A stretch of DNA of 64,000 nt from Anthoceros angustus (GCA_010909165.1 MU008180.1:433884-497883), one strand, 5' to 3'; shown: positions 24,478-36,200, counted from the first letter of the stretch. A program made the numbers and translations. Notes: generated by a model not told the origin, from the sequence alone.

Positions 24478-24790
24478 TCACGCTCGAGATCCTTTGACAA
24501 CAATTTCCGTGAGAGTGCTGAGCCCGGGGTAGTCTACAATGACATGCAAGATGGCTGCCCTCAAGCATAAATGCCAAATGCTATCGTCAGGTGGCTTAGA
24601 ATGATCCTCTACCCATATGCCATCCCATAAATCTCGCAATTCCTGCAGTAGGGGCTCCATATACACATCAACGTGGGCCACAATGCGTGGGCCCGGGACT
24701 ATTACAGTCATAAGAGCGTAAGTCGATTTCGTTGTCATTGATAGCGGCAGGTTGTGTATGAAGCCATATTGTTGTGTTTGCATATTGATG
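24478..24790 (-). mobile_element. CACTA (En/Spm) transposase_21 fragment
   Basis: The minus-strand frame of about 101 codons reads MTVIVPGPRIVAHVDVYM, then EPLLQELRDLWDG, then LRAAILHVIVDYPGLSTL. It closely follows the TNP2/Transposase_21 pattern (LIIPGPKSPG-DIDVYL, ELKELW-G, RAALLWTINDFPAYG). It ends in a stop with no catalytic remainder, so it is a dead fragment. Terminal CACTA inverted repeats were not found. Confidence 0.6.
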
Positions 24791-26228
24791 TGCCCAAACT
24801 AGTTGAACTGTCGGTGGTGCCAGGGCAAACCTTATGTTCCGTGGTTATGGCATCCAAATGACGTCAAGTAGTACTATCCACCATTATGGCCATATGACCA
24901 TCACAGGTGCTAGCCATTTGCACCTGAGAAGTAAGGAGTTGAGCTTGTTCTAGCAATTTGAACATCCACGCATGAGTTCATTGCAACTCCACATTCAAGT
25001 GACCTTTGGACGAATCAGTACTAGGATGAGTCTCACGCATCCCTGTTTCATGGCTTTATGGGGCCGCTTGTTATAAGTGCCCTATGGGGTCACTTCTGAA
25101 TGAAATCTTAGCCTCGTCCCTGCTCAGGGTGTGTGAAGTTACATGTTGTAAGAGCCCTATGGGGCTCCTCTTGAATGAAACCCTCGAGCGGGTCTTCCAT
25201 GTAAACTTTGATATATTTATACAATCTCCGAAATCGCTATAAAAAAAAAGCCACTATCTTGTCATAACAAGGATAATGTACTATTATATTATTCAGAATT
25301 TCTTTTAAAATCTATGTTGTAAATGAGGGACGTGGGTTAGTTGCATTGCTGGGTCTTGCCAGGATCAAACTGTTCATGGTGGGTGTTGGTCTAGAGCTAT
25401 GTAACAAAAATACACATATTTTATAATATAATATATATATTAGATATGTTCCATATTATATGAGTATAATATTAATATTCCTTTATGGTAGAATTTTAAC
25501 CTTTTCTTGGAGTTTTTTCTGGTGTATTTGGGCAAGCTTAGTTAAGAAGATGGATCTAAAAAAAAAAAGTTCAGTAGGGAAAAAAACACCAAGAAAAATA
25601 GGTCGTATTATTCTTCAAAGCTCATCTTTCAAGGGACCATAAAAAAACACACTATGGAAACCATAACACGGAAATATGGTATGCAAACATCTTCGAGACG
25701 CTATGCATAGGTCTATTGTGTGATACTACTGGTGTGAGTGGAGTCGGGAGTGGAACACATGTTTCTAGTGCCTTGTCCCGCATTTGCCCCGTGTTTGGGT
25801 TGTTTTGAATTTCTATTGGCACCAGGCATGCTTTGGTACCACCACTTCTTCCAGTCACGTGCTGCCTGAGGTAGAGCCCCCGAATCGAAAATCACAATAT
25901 TTGGTGGTTCCTGACGTACAGCCCCGCTACTGAATCGAATATCACACTATTTACATTTCATACTCACATTTTGCCTACTACTGGTGACATTGTTGTTAAT
26001 TACGATTACGATCATGGAGTGATCGGTCCCGTGCAGGAGAGGAGGAGACAGCCCCTTGCACTGGGGGCCAGTTTTGCAGGGCCATGACGGCCTTTTTAGA
26101 GAACTGTCTTGTCTTTCTAGGGGATTAATGACGTCGTTGGTTCGTGTTGGGAGAACGGAGGTGTCGCATCCATCGGTATGCATGTGACGCGATGAAATGA
26201 AAGTTAGAAGGAAGTGACATGGAAATAT

Positions 26229-29200
26229 TTATCCAGCAGCACTTCCCTCTACCTTCATCTGTGACCTCAGCTCCGCAACCTTTCGGTAGATGTGTTCCGT
26301 TTGGCGGTGCCTGCTGTCTCCCACCAGAAACTGGTGCATCTCGTGATTACATTCAATCCAGCTCAAGCCGGGTTTCTTGTGAGCACCTACTTCCTGTCTG
26401 AGCTCGTCTATCTCTTTCGCGCAATCCCACATGCCAGCTTGGGAGTATATGGTTGACATAATCATATGTGCCGCAGCGTGTTCAGGTTCTAAGGAGATTA
26501 AGTTGTCAAAGGCCCGTCTTCCCATCTCCACGTTGCCATATTTCCGGCAGGAACCAAGCAATGATAGCCACACAGATACGGAAGGCTGCATGGGCATACC
26601 CAAGGCCAACTGCTCTGCCTTTCCTAGCAATCCTGCTCGGCCAAGCAGATCCACCATACCCGCATAATGCTCCATTTCTGCAATGATACCGTGATCTTTG
26701 GCCATTGACTCGAAGTACCCAACACCTTTAACAACCATGCACGCATGGGTGCATGCGGAAAGAAGGGAAACAAAAGTGACCGCATCCGGCTTGACCCCTG
26801 CCTGCTGCATTCTCTCGAAGCATTGGAAGCTTTTGTCGTAATCTCCCTGTCGCGCATATCCCGAGATCAATGTGTTCCACGCGATCGTTCCTGGAAGAAG
26901 CATAGAGTCAAACGCCTCCTGGGCGTCTGCCATGCTCCCACATTTGCAGTATGCATGACAAAGAGCAGAAGCTAGAACACCAGTCAACTGATACCCATTT
27001 CCTATCACATGACGATGGATCTGAATGCAAACATCCAGGGCCCCCACATTGCTACAGGCTCTTAGGATGCACAGGAACGTAGCTTCATCTGGTCTAAACC
27101 TTGCTTCCTGCATTTGAGTATAGAGCTGCAATGCCCTCTCATATTGTTCGAGCTCACAATACCCGGCAATCATTGCATTCCAGGATACAACGTTGCGTTG
27201 CGGCAGTGTGTCAAATACATGGCATGCATCCTGCATGCTACCACAATTTGCAAACATCGCAATGAGCGAGTTCCCAACGAACCCATCTGACTCGTGATCA
27301 CTCTGAACCACTTCCATATGTATTGCCTTCCCTTGCCTAAGAGACTCCACTTTGATTGTATGCCCATCTAGTGCTATTCCTGCTTCATTTCTCGCATTGT
27401 CAACACATGCTTTAATCGCACTGACAAAGGTCCACGAATCTGGTTGAATGCCTTCCTCCTTCATCTGTGCAAACAGTTTTAAAGCTTGCTTCCTGAATCC
27501 CAGCTGTGTGTATCCTGCAATCATTGCATTCCAAGACACTACATTCCTCTGGGACATCGAGTCGAACACCTGCCGTGCATCCGTAATGCTCCCACAGTTA
27601 GCATACATATTGAGAAGGCTGCTGCCTACAAAAAGGTCTGATTCATATCCTCTTCGAACTACTTCAGCATGTATTGCCTTCCCAATCTGGAAAGCGTTCC
27701 TTTTCACCGATTGTATATTTACCTCTGCGTCCTCTTCTTGCGTGGCACTGATGCTGCATGCCTTCAGCACGCTGATGAAGGTTCGAAGGTCTGGTTTGAC
27801 ACCATTCTCTTGCATTTGAAAATATAGTTGCAAAGCTTGCTCACCATTCTCCTGCTCCACATATCCAGCAATCATGGCATTCCAGGACACTATGTTGCGC
27901 TGAGAGGAATTGTCAAATATACTCCTTGCGTCCACAAGGCACCCACACTTTGCATACATATCAATGGCACTGTTGATAATGTAGACATCGGATGCATAAC
28001 CATTTTGAACAGCATGAGCATATATAGCGTTTCCCTTCTGCAAAGACTTCACTTTGACTGTTTGGCCTTCAACATGGGTGCTTGATTCCCTGATTGCAAG
28101 GCTGCTACATGCCTTGAGCAAGCTGACCATTGTCCAAATGTCTGGTCTGGCACCTTCCCGTTGCATGACGTGATACAGTTCCAATGCCTTATCACCCAGC
28201 TCTCCCTCAGCATATCCAGCTATCATGGAATTCCAAGAAACAAGGTTCCGCTCTGGCAAAGTGTCAAATACTCGTCGAGCATCTGCAATACTCCCACATT
28301 TTGCATACACTTCGATAAGAGTGTTCATAACAAACAAATTCGACCCATAACCTCTTTGGGTGGCTTCATCATACAATGCCATTCCCTGCTGCAAGGACTT
28401 CGCTTTGATGTCTTGTCCACTCATCAAAACACTCTGTTCATTCTGTGAATTGTTGCTACATGCTTTGAGAACATTGACAAAAGTTCGAGAGTCTGGCTGG
28501 ATTCCTTCTTTTTTCATTTCAGAGAACAAATGCAAGGCTTCTTCATTCTGTTTATGAGCAACATATCCTGTAATCATTGCATTCCATGCCATCACATTGC
28601 GCTGGGACAATGTATTAAAGACATATTGGGCCTCTGCAATACTCCCACAGCTGGCGTACATGCTAATGATGCTGCTTCCAACATAAAAATCTGATCCATA
28701 GCCCCTTTGGACAGCATCAGCACATATTAGCTTCCCCTTTTGCAGCGTGTGCAACTTCATGGTCTGCTCACCAATCAGAGTAGGTGGTTCTCTGTCCGCC
28801 AGACTGATGCACGCTTTGAGCGCACAGACAAAAGTCCGATCAGTTGGTGTGACACCCTCATCCAGCATTCGAAAGTATAATCGCAAAGCTTCCTCACCTT
28901 GTTCAAGTTCAGCATACCTTGCAATCATTGCATTCCATGACACCACATTGCGCTCTGGCAACATTTCAAACAGACATACTGCATCTCTAATGCTTCCAGA
29001 GCTTGCAAGCATGTTAACCAGAGAGCTGCCTACATAAACATCTGATTCTCCGATTCGGACAACTTCAGCATATATTGCCCTTACCTTCCTCAACAACTCC
29101 GCTTTGACTAACTGCTCATCAACCATGCCGTTCGCTTCATGAACTCCAAGACTCCTACACGCTTTGAGCACACTCACAAAGGTCCGAGCATCTGGTTTAA

Positions 29201-29879
29201 CGCCTTCATCTTGCATTCGGGAATAGAGATGCCATGCACTATCCCCGTCTCCCTGTTCAGCATATCCTGAAATCATTGCATTCCATGACACCACACTTCT
29301 CTCACATAACGAGTCAAATATGCCACGTGCATCTACAATGCTCCCACAGCTTGCATACATATGGATAAGGGAATTTCCAACAAATACATCGGACAAACAA
29401 GAATGCCGAACTATGTCAGCATGTATCTGCTTTCCTTTCGCCAAGTCTGCTGAGCTGCAACAGGCTTTCAGTATGGTGAGAAACGTAAACCGGTTTGGCT
29501 GCACTCCTTGTTCCATCATTTGCTCATACATTCTCCAAGCCTCCCCACCTTGCCCGCCCTTGATGTAACTCGAAAGAACTGCATTCCAAGATGAAACAGT
29601 TCGGACCGGCAGTCTACGGAACACCTCCAGTGCATGTACAAGACCTCCACACTTGACCAGAGTGCACACAACAGTTTCACTCAAACAAACATCAGACTCC
29701 AGACCATGTCCGGTGATATGAGCATGCACTCGGATGGCCTGATCCAGAGCCTTCCGAACGGAGCACGCCTGCAAGAGGTACCTGTATGTCTGCACCGAAG
29801 GCACAGTGCCTTCCTGATCCATGCGAAGCAGGGCCTCCAAAGCTTTATCCAGCTGCCCCTCCTCACAAAACTTCTTCAC
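26229..29879 (-). CDS. Very long PLS-class PPR protein with E motifs, no DYW domain
   Basis: An uninterrupted frame of 1,216 codons made of PLS-type pentatricopeptide repeats (recurring NSLI-MYA-CGSI-DAR, VSWNAMI-GY, PD--TFVSVLKAC). It ends in E-type motifs (WIECNHEMHQFLVGDSRH) and stops before any DYW deaminase. Many triplets carry an extra 20-30 residue insert after the L motif (for example GQTVKVKSLQKG), which lengthens the protein. Such proteins bind organellar RNA site-specifically, usually for C-U editing; target and organelle are unknown. The frame has no in-frame ATG at its upstream end (it opens on GTG). The first ATG is at 29822 and leaves no targeting peptide, so a 5' exon probably lies upstream in 29880-30800. 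An ATG-initiated Arg/Ser-rich frame at 30769 is a candidate but unproven. Confidence 0.92.
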   Translation of the reverse strand: MKKFCEEGQLDKALEALLRMDQEGTVPSVQTYRYLLQACSVRKALDQAIRVHAHITGHGLESDVCLSETVVCTLVKCGGLVHALEVFRRLPVRTVSSWNAVLSSYIKGGQGGEAWRMYEQMMEQGVQPNRFTFLTILKACCSSADLAKGKQIHADIVRHSCLSDVFVGNSLIHMYASCGSIVDARGIFDSLCERSVVSWNAMISGYAEQGDGDSAWHLYSRMQDEGVKPDARTFVSVLKACRSLGVHEANGMVDEQLVKAELLRKVRAIYAEVVRIGESDVYVGSSLVNMLASSGSIRDAVCLFEMLPERNVVSWNAMIARYAELEQGEEALRLYFRMLDEGVTPTDRTFVCALKACISLADREPPTLIGEQTMKLHTLQKGKLICADAVQRGYGSDFYVGSSIISMYASCGSIAEAQYVFNTLSQRNVMAWNAMITGYVAHKQNEEALHLFSEMKKEGIQPDSRTFVNVLKACSNNSQNEQSVLMSGQDIKAKSLQQGMALYDEATQRGYGSNLFVMNTLIEVYAKCGSIADARRVFDTLPERNLVSWNSMIAGYAEGELGDKALELYHVMQREGARPDIWTMVSLLKACSSLAIRESSTHVEGQTVKVKSLQKGNAIYAHAVQNGYASDVYIINSAIDMYAKCGCLVDARSIFDNSSQRNIVSWNAMIAGYVEQENGEQALQLYFQMQENGVKPDLRTFISVLKACSISATQEEDAEVNIQSVKRNAFQIGKAIHAEVVRRGYESDLFVGSSLLNMYANCGSITDARQVFDSMSQRNVVSWNAMIAGYTQLGFRKQALKLFAQMKEEGIQPDSWTFVSAIKACVDNARNEAGIALDGHTIKVESLRQGKAIHMEVVQSDHESDGFVGNSLIAMFANCGSMQDACHVFDTLPQRNVVSWNAMIAGYCELEQYERALQLYTQMQEARFRPDEATFLCILRACSNVGALDVCIQIHRHVIGNGYQLTGVLASALCHAYCKCGSMADAQEAFDSMLLPGTIAWNTLISGYARQGDYDKSFQCFERMQQAGVKPDAVTFVSLLSACTHACMVVKGVGYFESMAKDHGIIAEMEHYAGMVDLLGRAGLLGKAEQLALGMPMQPSVSVWLSLLGSCRKYGNVEMGRRAFDNLISLEPEHAAAHMIMSTIYSQAGMWDCAKEIDELRQEVGAHKKPGLSWIECNHEMHQFLVGDSRHRQTEHIYRKVAELRSQMKVEGSAAG

Positions 29880-30857
29880 CGTCGCAGGTTCACCGGAGTT
29901 ACTGCGTATCCTGCCAAATGCTTGACATCAATGGCAAACCTTTCAGTTCTTCTTTGGCCATGCTCCAACCAAAAATTCCAATAGTCCTCCACCTGGTACA
30001 AGCTAAAATGTGCCCATGGCCTGATGCAGAGGCTAATTACCTCACAGATTCCCTGCTTCCATGTCTATACTCTTCTGCCCCCGTCACCTCACTCTCCAGC
30101 TGTGCATGATATGCTAGCCTACAAAAAGGCTCGCAGATCCTCTTCGACCGAGCAGCACCGTCGTTTCCCCTAGGCCAAAATGCCGCAAGCCGAGAACCCC
30201 GCTGCACCAAGCAGCCAAACGTCCATACAACATGATTCAAAAGCACAATACAAAACACCCCAACAGACAAGCTACAAACAGCAGCAAGCAATCCTCCTAT
30301 CTGGCTTACAATGTGCCACAACTCCAAAGCCGTGCAGGACGATGTCTTATACACTCCTTCCACTCCAGTCCGTGCTGTGATCCTTCCATTGTCCAAATCT
30401 GCTGTGATCCTTCCATGGTCCAAATCTGCTGTAATCCTTCCGTTGTCCAAATCCAATGCAGGTGCTAGCCTTGGCACCAAACAAGCAGGATTGTGGCCGT
30501 ACTTCCTCCTCTCGGCCACACCACCTGCCGGCAGGAGTGACGCACCAAATCTGTTCATGCTGCTGGGAGCGGATTAAGCGGAAAGCTGGTAGGCTTCTGC
30601 ACGAACGCTTCCTGTTCCACTGCGTCTCCCAGCAGCTAATCAGACGAGAGAGAGGTTTATTAATGGAAGAGACTGTGACTAAGCAGCCGACCACAGAGAG
30701 AAACCTGGCGGTTTGGCTGCGGATCCCAGTGTAGGAGTCCGGTGGTGGGGAACGCCTGGTGGGTAGCATTTGTGGATGGAAAAATCAGCGTGGGCTTCCC
30801 CAGAATGCGTGGCTTGTATCTGATGCCGCAGCCGAAAGCAACGGTTGCAGTGACCAC
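29880..30857. other. Divergent promoter region of the PPR and guanylate kinase genes
   Basis: No complete gene is supported. It probably holds a missing 5' exon of the PPR gene on the minus strand and the guanylate kinase promoter on the plus strand. A 27-bp minisatellite is listed separately. Confidence 0.45.
30373..30453. repeat. Three tandem copies of a 27-bp unit
   Basis: The unit tgctgtgatccttccattgt + ccaaatc is repeated three times with one to three changes. Read on the minus strand it encodes the repeating peptide DLDNGRITA, but no gene is established there. Confidence 0.9.
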
Positions 30858-33047
30858 ATGAGCATGGCATTGCGGCTGGGCATAGTATGCTCCATGCTGC
30901 CAACTTTCAGAAGAAAGCTGGCTCTGCACCGCCCCATCTCCTCCCCTCTGTCGTTGTCTCTCGTCCGCCAGCTCGGCTTTATCCCTTTCTCTGCAGTTGC
31001 ACGTTGCAGGAGGTGTGTGCTCAGCTCCCAGCTCCGCGTCCAGAAGTCGCAGCTGTCAGTTGTGTCGATTCTCGATGAGGATGAAGATGAAATTCTCCAC
31101 CTCAGAGGTATTGAGGAAAGGGGCACCGAGGATGCAGATGCTGGGACCAGCGGGAGGCTGGGTGATGATTTTGGAGTCTGGACCATCGCTGGGAGGGATT
31201 TGTGGTTGAAGGGATTGGAGGAGGAAGTTGAGAGAATGTACCTTTCTCGGGCAGGGAGTGTGCAAGCGAGCACAAACTTGAAGATAGAGTCATGGGAACA
31301 AGGCTACGTTTCTGGAGGTCAATGGAAGATTTCATCACCTCTGGGATGCAGCTCGTGTGGCGATGATTTCTGGACTGGCATTGTTGCAGGGGATGACACT
31401 CCAGCTTCCAGCTCCTGTTCAGCCTCTTGTTTTAGTGATATTGTCTGTGAGTCGCAGCGATTCCCGAATTTGGTATCAGATGGGACCGAGCTGATTGGTG
31501 GCGTTCAGGGAAGAAGGCGAAGGGAGTTGGGGAGCGTTTCCTGCCGTACTTCGCGGTCACCATCTAGGTTTTTCTTAGCTTTAGGATCAAAATGTCACTG
31601 GCTATCCAGCCCCGGCAGATTTCCGAGGTGGTTTCGTGATGGTGCTTTCCAGTCCCCGCGCAGGGGAACAGCTCCAAGGTACATGTATTCCACAGGTGCT
31701 CCAGTATCTGCCGAGTCTCCCGTTCAGACAGACGGTCGTTGCGATGGCGAATATGGTGCAGTGAAGCCACTGAGGGAAATCCCCACATCTACTTCTTCGC
31801 GACCGAACGACGAGTCTGAGAACAGCTCCGAGGTAGGTGGTTGATGGTATTATTTGGAGTTGGACTCGTTGAATTCTCTGTGCGATGTTGTGGGTTGTCC
31901 CAATTTGTCAACATTCAGTGGGTGGTGCACAGGGGCTTGTCACTTCCGGTCTCCCTTCCTTGGACGAAGAGAAGCTTCAGATGTGGAGAGGTGACAGTGT
32001 TCGAGGGGTTGATCAGAGGCCTATGTCCGAGTCCGAGCTGCGATCAGGATGCGGTCCTTGTTATGTTGATGGGGATGAATCATCCACGGTTTCAGCAGAT
32101 GACGAAGGAGGAGAAAGTCAGATGCAGGTAAACCTCCCTCCTTTCGCTGTGCGGAAGTCAGGCTGGCTGGTTGTGTACCAGTTGTAATGCCATCCACTTT
32201 GTTTGCTCAGGCAGCTGTACTCAAGGCATTGGAGCAGTCCCTAGGCTCACCTCTTGGACGGGAGCCTCAAGTCCCACGACCTAAGCCTCTGGTCATTGTC
32301 ATCAGCGGCCCCAGCGGTGTAGGCAAGGATGTGGTCATCAAGGTCTGGTGCACTTGTGGCTTCCATCCATTATGTGTTACCTTGCCAAGATGAAAGAAGT
32401 CCCCCCTCACCGAATCCATCTTTGAATGCAGAGGCTACAAGAGCTCCGGAAAGACGTCCATTTCGTAGTGACAGCCACAACACGCCCACAACGGCCGGGG
32501 GAAGTCGACGGACTCGACTACTTCTTTGTAAGCAAGAAAGAGTTCGTGTCTATGGTGGAGAATGGGGAGCTGTTGGAGCATGCACTGGTGTACGGAGATT
32601 ACAAGGGCATACCCAAACAACAGGTTCACACCTTGTGCAGTAGACACCAACACAACAGGCATCTGCTGACCAAAGCACGCGCTAACTGACATGACCCTGC
32701 TTGTCCAGGTGCGAGACTGCATGGCCAGGGGAACTGATGTAGTCCTAAGAGTGGATGTCCAGGGAGCTGCCACCGTGCGCTCCATCCTCGGATCAAACGC
32801 AGTGTTCATATTTTTGGTGGCGGAAAACGAGACCTCCCTGGTCAAGAGGCTGCTCACCCGCAAAACAGAGACTCTAGACAAGGTCATCCTGCGGATAGCC
32901 ACAGCCCGTGAGGAGCTGAAGAGACTGGATGAGTTCGACTACGCAGTGGTGAATGCAGATGGGCAACTCGACAGGACAGTTTCCTCCATCTGCTGCATCA
33001 TCGATGCGGAGAAAGCCAGAGTCAAACAGCGTGTTGCCGCCATCTAG
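30858..33047 (+). CDS. GK: Organellar-type guanylate kinase with a long N-terminal extension
   Basis: Exons 30858-31832, 31933-32127, 32211-32342, 32432-32623 and 32709-33047 give 610 aa. The last ~200 residues are a complete guanylate kinase: P-loop [40 protein letters not shown]-type [39 protein letters not shown]. It phosphorylates GMP/dGMP to GDP/dGDP. The P-loop ending in GKD matches the plant plastid/mitochondrial (V2/GKpm) class. The first ~400 residues are low-complexity and start with an Arg/Ser-rich presequence (MALRLGIVC). The plant enzymes I know are near 300 aa, so this extension is unusual. It resembles the N-terminus of the next gene (see findings). An in-frame second ATG at 30864 matches the start of that gene. 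Confidence 0.88.
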
Positions 33048-33288
33048 ACTTAGCGTGACATAATCTCGTATATCGTTCAAGTATTTCAGACATTGTGTCT
33101 TCACACATTACCCGGAAGGGTTCAGGGTTTAAGCTTTCCCTACCCGCAAGATCAAGCATTCGGGGTGCAACTATCTTGGGACTCTTGCACTGTGAATGCT
33201 GCGATTTTGCTCTCTGCGAGGTGCATCGAGCAATGGCCATGGGGCCCATGGCCTGACAGGCTCATGGCCTGAGGAGGAGTCACAGAAG
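33048..33288. other. Short intergenic gap between guanylate kinase and CAF genes
   Basis: Only about 240 bases separate the two same-strand genes. No separate element is seen. An in-frame ATG at 33196 could extend the CAF protein by 31 residues. Confidence 0.5.
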
Positions 33289-36200
33289 ATGGCAATGCGG
33301 CTGGGAATCGTCTGCCATGTCTTCCCCAGCTGCCGGACCAGGCTGGGCTCACAGCGCCGCTTCTTCTCGCTCTCGATCTCCCGGCACCATGCCCACTCGC
33401 ACTCGGTGCGGAATTCCCTGCCCTCGTCACAGACACCTGGCCGCGAGAGGGTGCTGCCCGGCTTCCGGCGCCGCCTTCCTTGTAGATTGCAGGCGACATC
33501 GTCCTCCGGTGTCGATGGAGAAGGGGAGTGGGAGATTTCCGACTCCAGGGCTGGCAGGGAGGTGGACGAGGATGTGGGCACCAGCGGGCAAGGAACGGGG
33601 CCGCCCAGGAGCGGGAGGCTGGGGGGAAGAGGGGAGCGGAGGCAGGTTGATTGGATGCGAGGTTGGGATGATGGTCTCGGCGTGGAAACGGGGAGTGAAT
33701 TCGACAATTCGGGCGCAGGCAGGGACAGTGGGAGGGGCGGGGCACGGAGGACTGTGAACGGGGTTGATGACAGACGTGACAATGGGAGCGCGCGGTTTCG
33801 GCGGTCGGAGTCTGGGTCTCAGGCTTCCTCGTCGGATACGAGACGTGAGGCGTTCAGCAGGTTCTTGCACAGGGGGTCCAGGCAAGGGGATCAGGTGGGA
33901 GAGTCCCCGGAATGGGAGCCTGGGTTCTATGCCAATGACTCCCGAACGTCCCCCGCAGGGACCAGCAGCTCCCCTTGGTCCAGGCTGAGTAAGTCCTTGA
34001 GCGAGGCTCCTGCTCAGGATTCTGCGGGGCAAGGAAGTGGGGTTGGTGGAAGGAGGCAGGTTTCGAGCTCTCCTGTGGCTCCGGTTAAGCCTGACAGTGG
34101 GTTGCCTCCTCTGTCCAAGTTCTTTCCGGATAGCATTGTGAATCCGTTCTCAAATCCTCCTGCGCGCCGTGGGTTTTTCTCGCAGCTGGAGGGTGATGAG
34201 GATGCTGCTGTGGAGGGGAGGAAGTTGGGGGAGGACCTTTGGGGGACGAGGAATCCTGCAGCCCGGTTTGCTTCCAAGTCTGTGGGGTCACGGTCTGTGC
34301 CGTCCAACCCGTCAATACCTGGGAGATATTCGAAGTACAGCAAGAAAAAAAGTGCAGGGCCACCTAGAATGTACTCCACATCTGCTCCGGTTGCTGTGGA
34401 TGTTCCCACCAAGTCCTCTCAGGTGTTGGATACACAGCCTCGGCAGAACCCTGCTCCCTGGCTGACGGAAGATTCTGTCGAGGAAGATGTTGTGGTGCAC
34501 CCTAACTTAACAGAGGAGGCTACTTCCCCTACCAAGAGTGTGCCTTCCCTTGGTGTGACAGGTCCCTCTTTTAGCCCAGATGTGTCCCCTTCTGAAAAGC
34601 CTGAGAATTCTCCTCCCAGTCAAATTTCTGCAGGGGACCAGTCTTCTGTAGATAAGGGTGTCAGATCAGATGAGGTGCATGAAAGCTTTCCATCTCCAGT
34701 GCCCACGCCCCTGCCCTTCGAGTTTCAGTACAGCTACTCCGAGGTTCCGAAGGTGGCACCTGTTAAGGTCCGTAACCAGTTCTCTCCGTTTGGGCCTCAG
34801 ACAATGGATCGTCCTTGGACAGGGAAGGCCCCCTTGAAGAAAAGCAAGAAGAAGAATGCTCCTGAGTTTGATTCTTTCAACCCACCTCCTCAGAAGAAGG
34901 GCATTAAGTTTGTGCAGCAACCAGGGCCCTTTCCTGCAGGTCAGGGCCCCAAGCCAGCGAAGACGCGAGAGGAGATTATTGGGGAGCCTTTGACGAAGGC
35001 TGAGATAAAAGAGCTGGTGGAGAGTTGCATCAAGGGTAATCGTCAACTTAATCTCGGTAAGCTCTATGGCAGTTGCTTGTGCTTTGTATTTTGAGAAGTC
35101 TCACTGTGGTTCAGAATTTAGCCTGCTCCTTGTTTACTACCGTTTGTTCTGTTTATATTCAGGAAGGGATGGTTTGACTCACAACATGCTTGACCTGGTC
35201 CATTCACACTGGAAAAGGCGGCGTTGCATCAAAATCAAATGCAAGGGGGTTCCTACTGTGGACATGGATAATGTGTGCTTTCACCTTGAGGTAGGTTCTC
35301 GTAATCAAGGGCCCTTCATCAGGCGGTGTAGTTCTGAAGGGTATTGACTGAGCTTACATTTGTGTACAGGATAAGACTGGTGGGTTAATCATAGAGCGTG
35401 TAGGTGGTACAGTCTATCTCTATCGAGGACGGTACTACAACTATAAAGACAGACCATTCATCCCGCTGATGCTGTGGAAACCTCTGTCACCTATTTATCC
35501 GAAGCTTATCAAGGCTGTTCCAGATGGGATGACGAGGGAAGAGGTTCATGAACTGCGAAAGAGAGGTCGCCGTATTACTCCATTGAAGAAGCTCAGTATG
35601 TTCTTTGTACTCATCCTTGCCCTCATTTCAATGTCCCTCACTCCGAGGCTGCATAAGAACAGCTGTAAAGCATATGTGATCCTGAGTGCTTACCAGATTT
35701 CTTGATCTCTCCTGGCAGATAAGAATGGAGTTTATATGCACCTGGTTCAAGAGGTGCGGGATGGCTTCTTGTTTGACGATCTTGTGCGAATAGACTGCAA
35801 GGGTCTGAATCCAAGCGACTACAAGAAAATAGGGGCCAAGTTGAAGGTGAGTTTCCTTTTCTGGCATACGAAAGAAGCAAGTAGGCAGCAGTCTCCTCGT
35901 AAGTGTCTCTGACTAGTGCTGTGGGTGACATGCACAGGACCTGGTTCCCTGTGTCCTCCTCTCCTTCGAGAAAGAACAACTTCTGTTGTGGAAAGGACGG
36001 GACTTGGAGGCAGCTGAGTCACAGAAGCACCCCGTCTCCGATTCCAGTACACCTGGGACAGTTGATTCGGAAGGTTCTGATGATTCTGACAGTGGTTCAG
36101 ATGTCGAATTGGCTGATGAGAGCTCTGTAGAATCTGATGACTCTAATGTGAAGGCAGAACAAACTGTCCATGATGGTGCAACCGCAGAACTGGACTCTGT

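Larger units (their letters stand above)
22761..25190. repeat. Three dispersed copies of a ~40-bp repeat bracketing a TE remnant
   Basis: Related blocks occur at 22761-22800, 25065-25110 and 25144-25190. Each follows the pattern ttgt-aag--ccctA-ggg- followed by ctctgaatgaaat-c or a close variant. One copy lies left and two lie right of the transposase_21 fragment, in the same orientation. They may be subterminal repeats of a decayed element or a separate short repeat family. Confidence 0.5.
21949..26228. other. AT-rich transposon/repeat island without host genes
   Basis: This 4.3-kb stretch has much lower GC than its surroundings and no intact gene. It contains many copies of the motif acctagta or its variants (22130-22330), a CACTA transposase remnant, a dispersed 40-bp repeat bracketing the remnant, and a 22-bp palindrome (all listed separately). 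Short frames elsewhere in it show no recognisable domain. The last few hundred bases are the 3' flank of the PPR gene. Confidence 0.6.

Noticed and set aside
30037-30558. 173-codon minus-strand frame with DLDNGRITA repeats
   Set aside because: The repeats come from a 27-bp minisatellite; the rest has no recognisable domain. It may overlap a PPR 5' exon but is not a gene on its own evidence.
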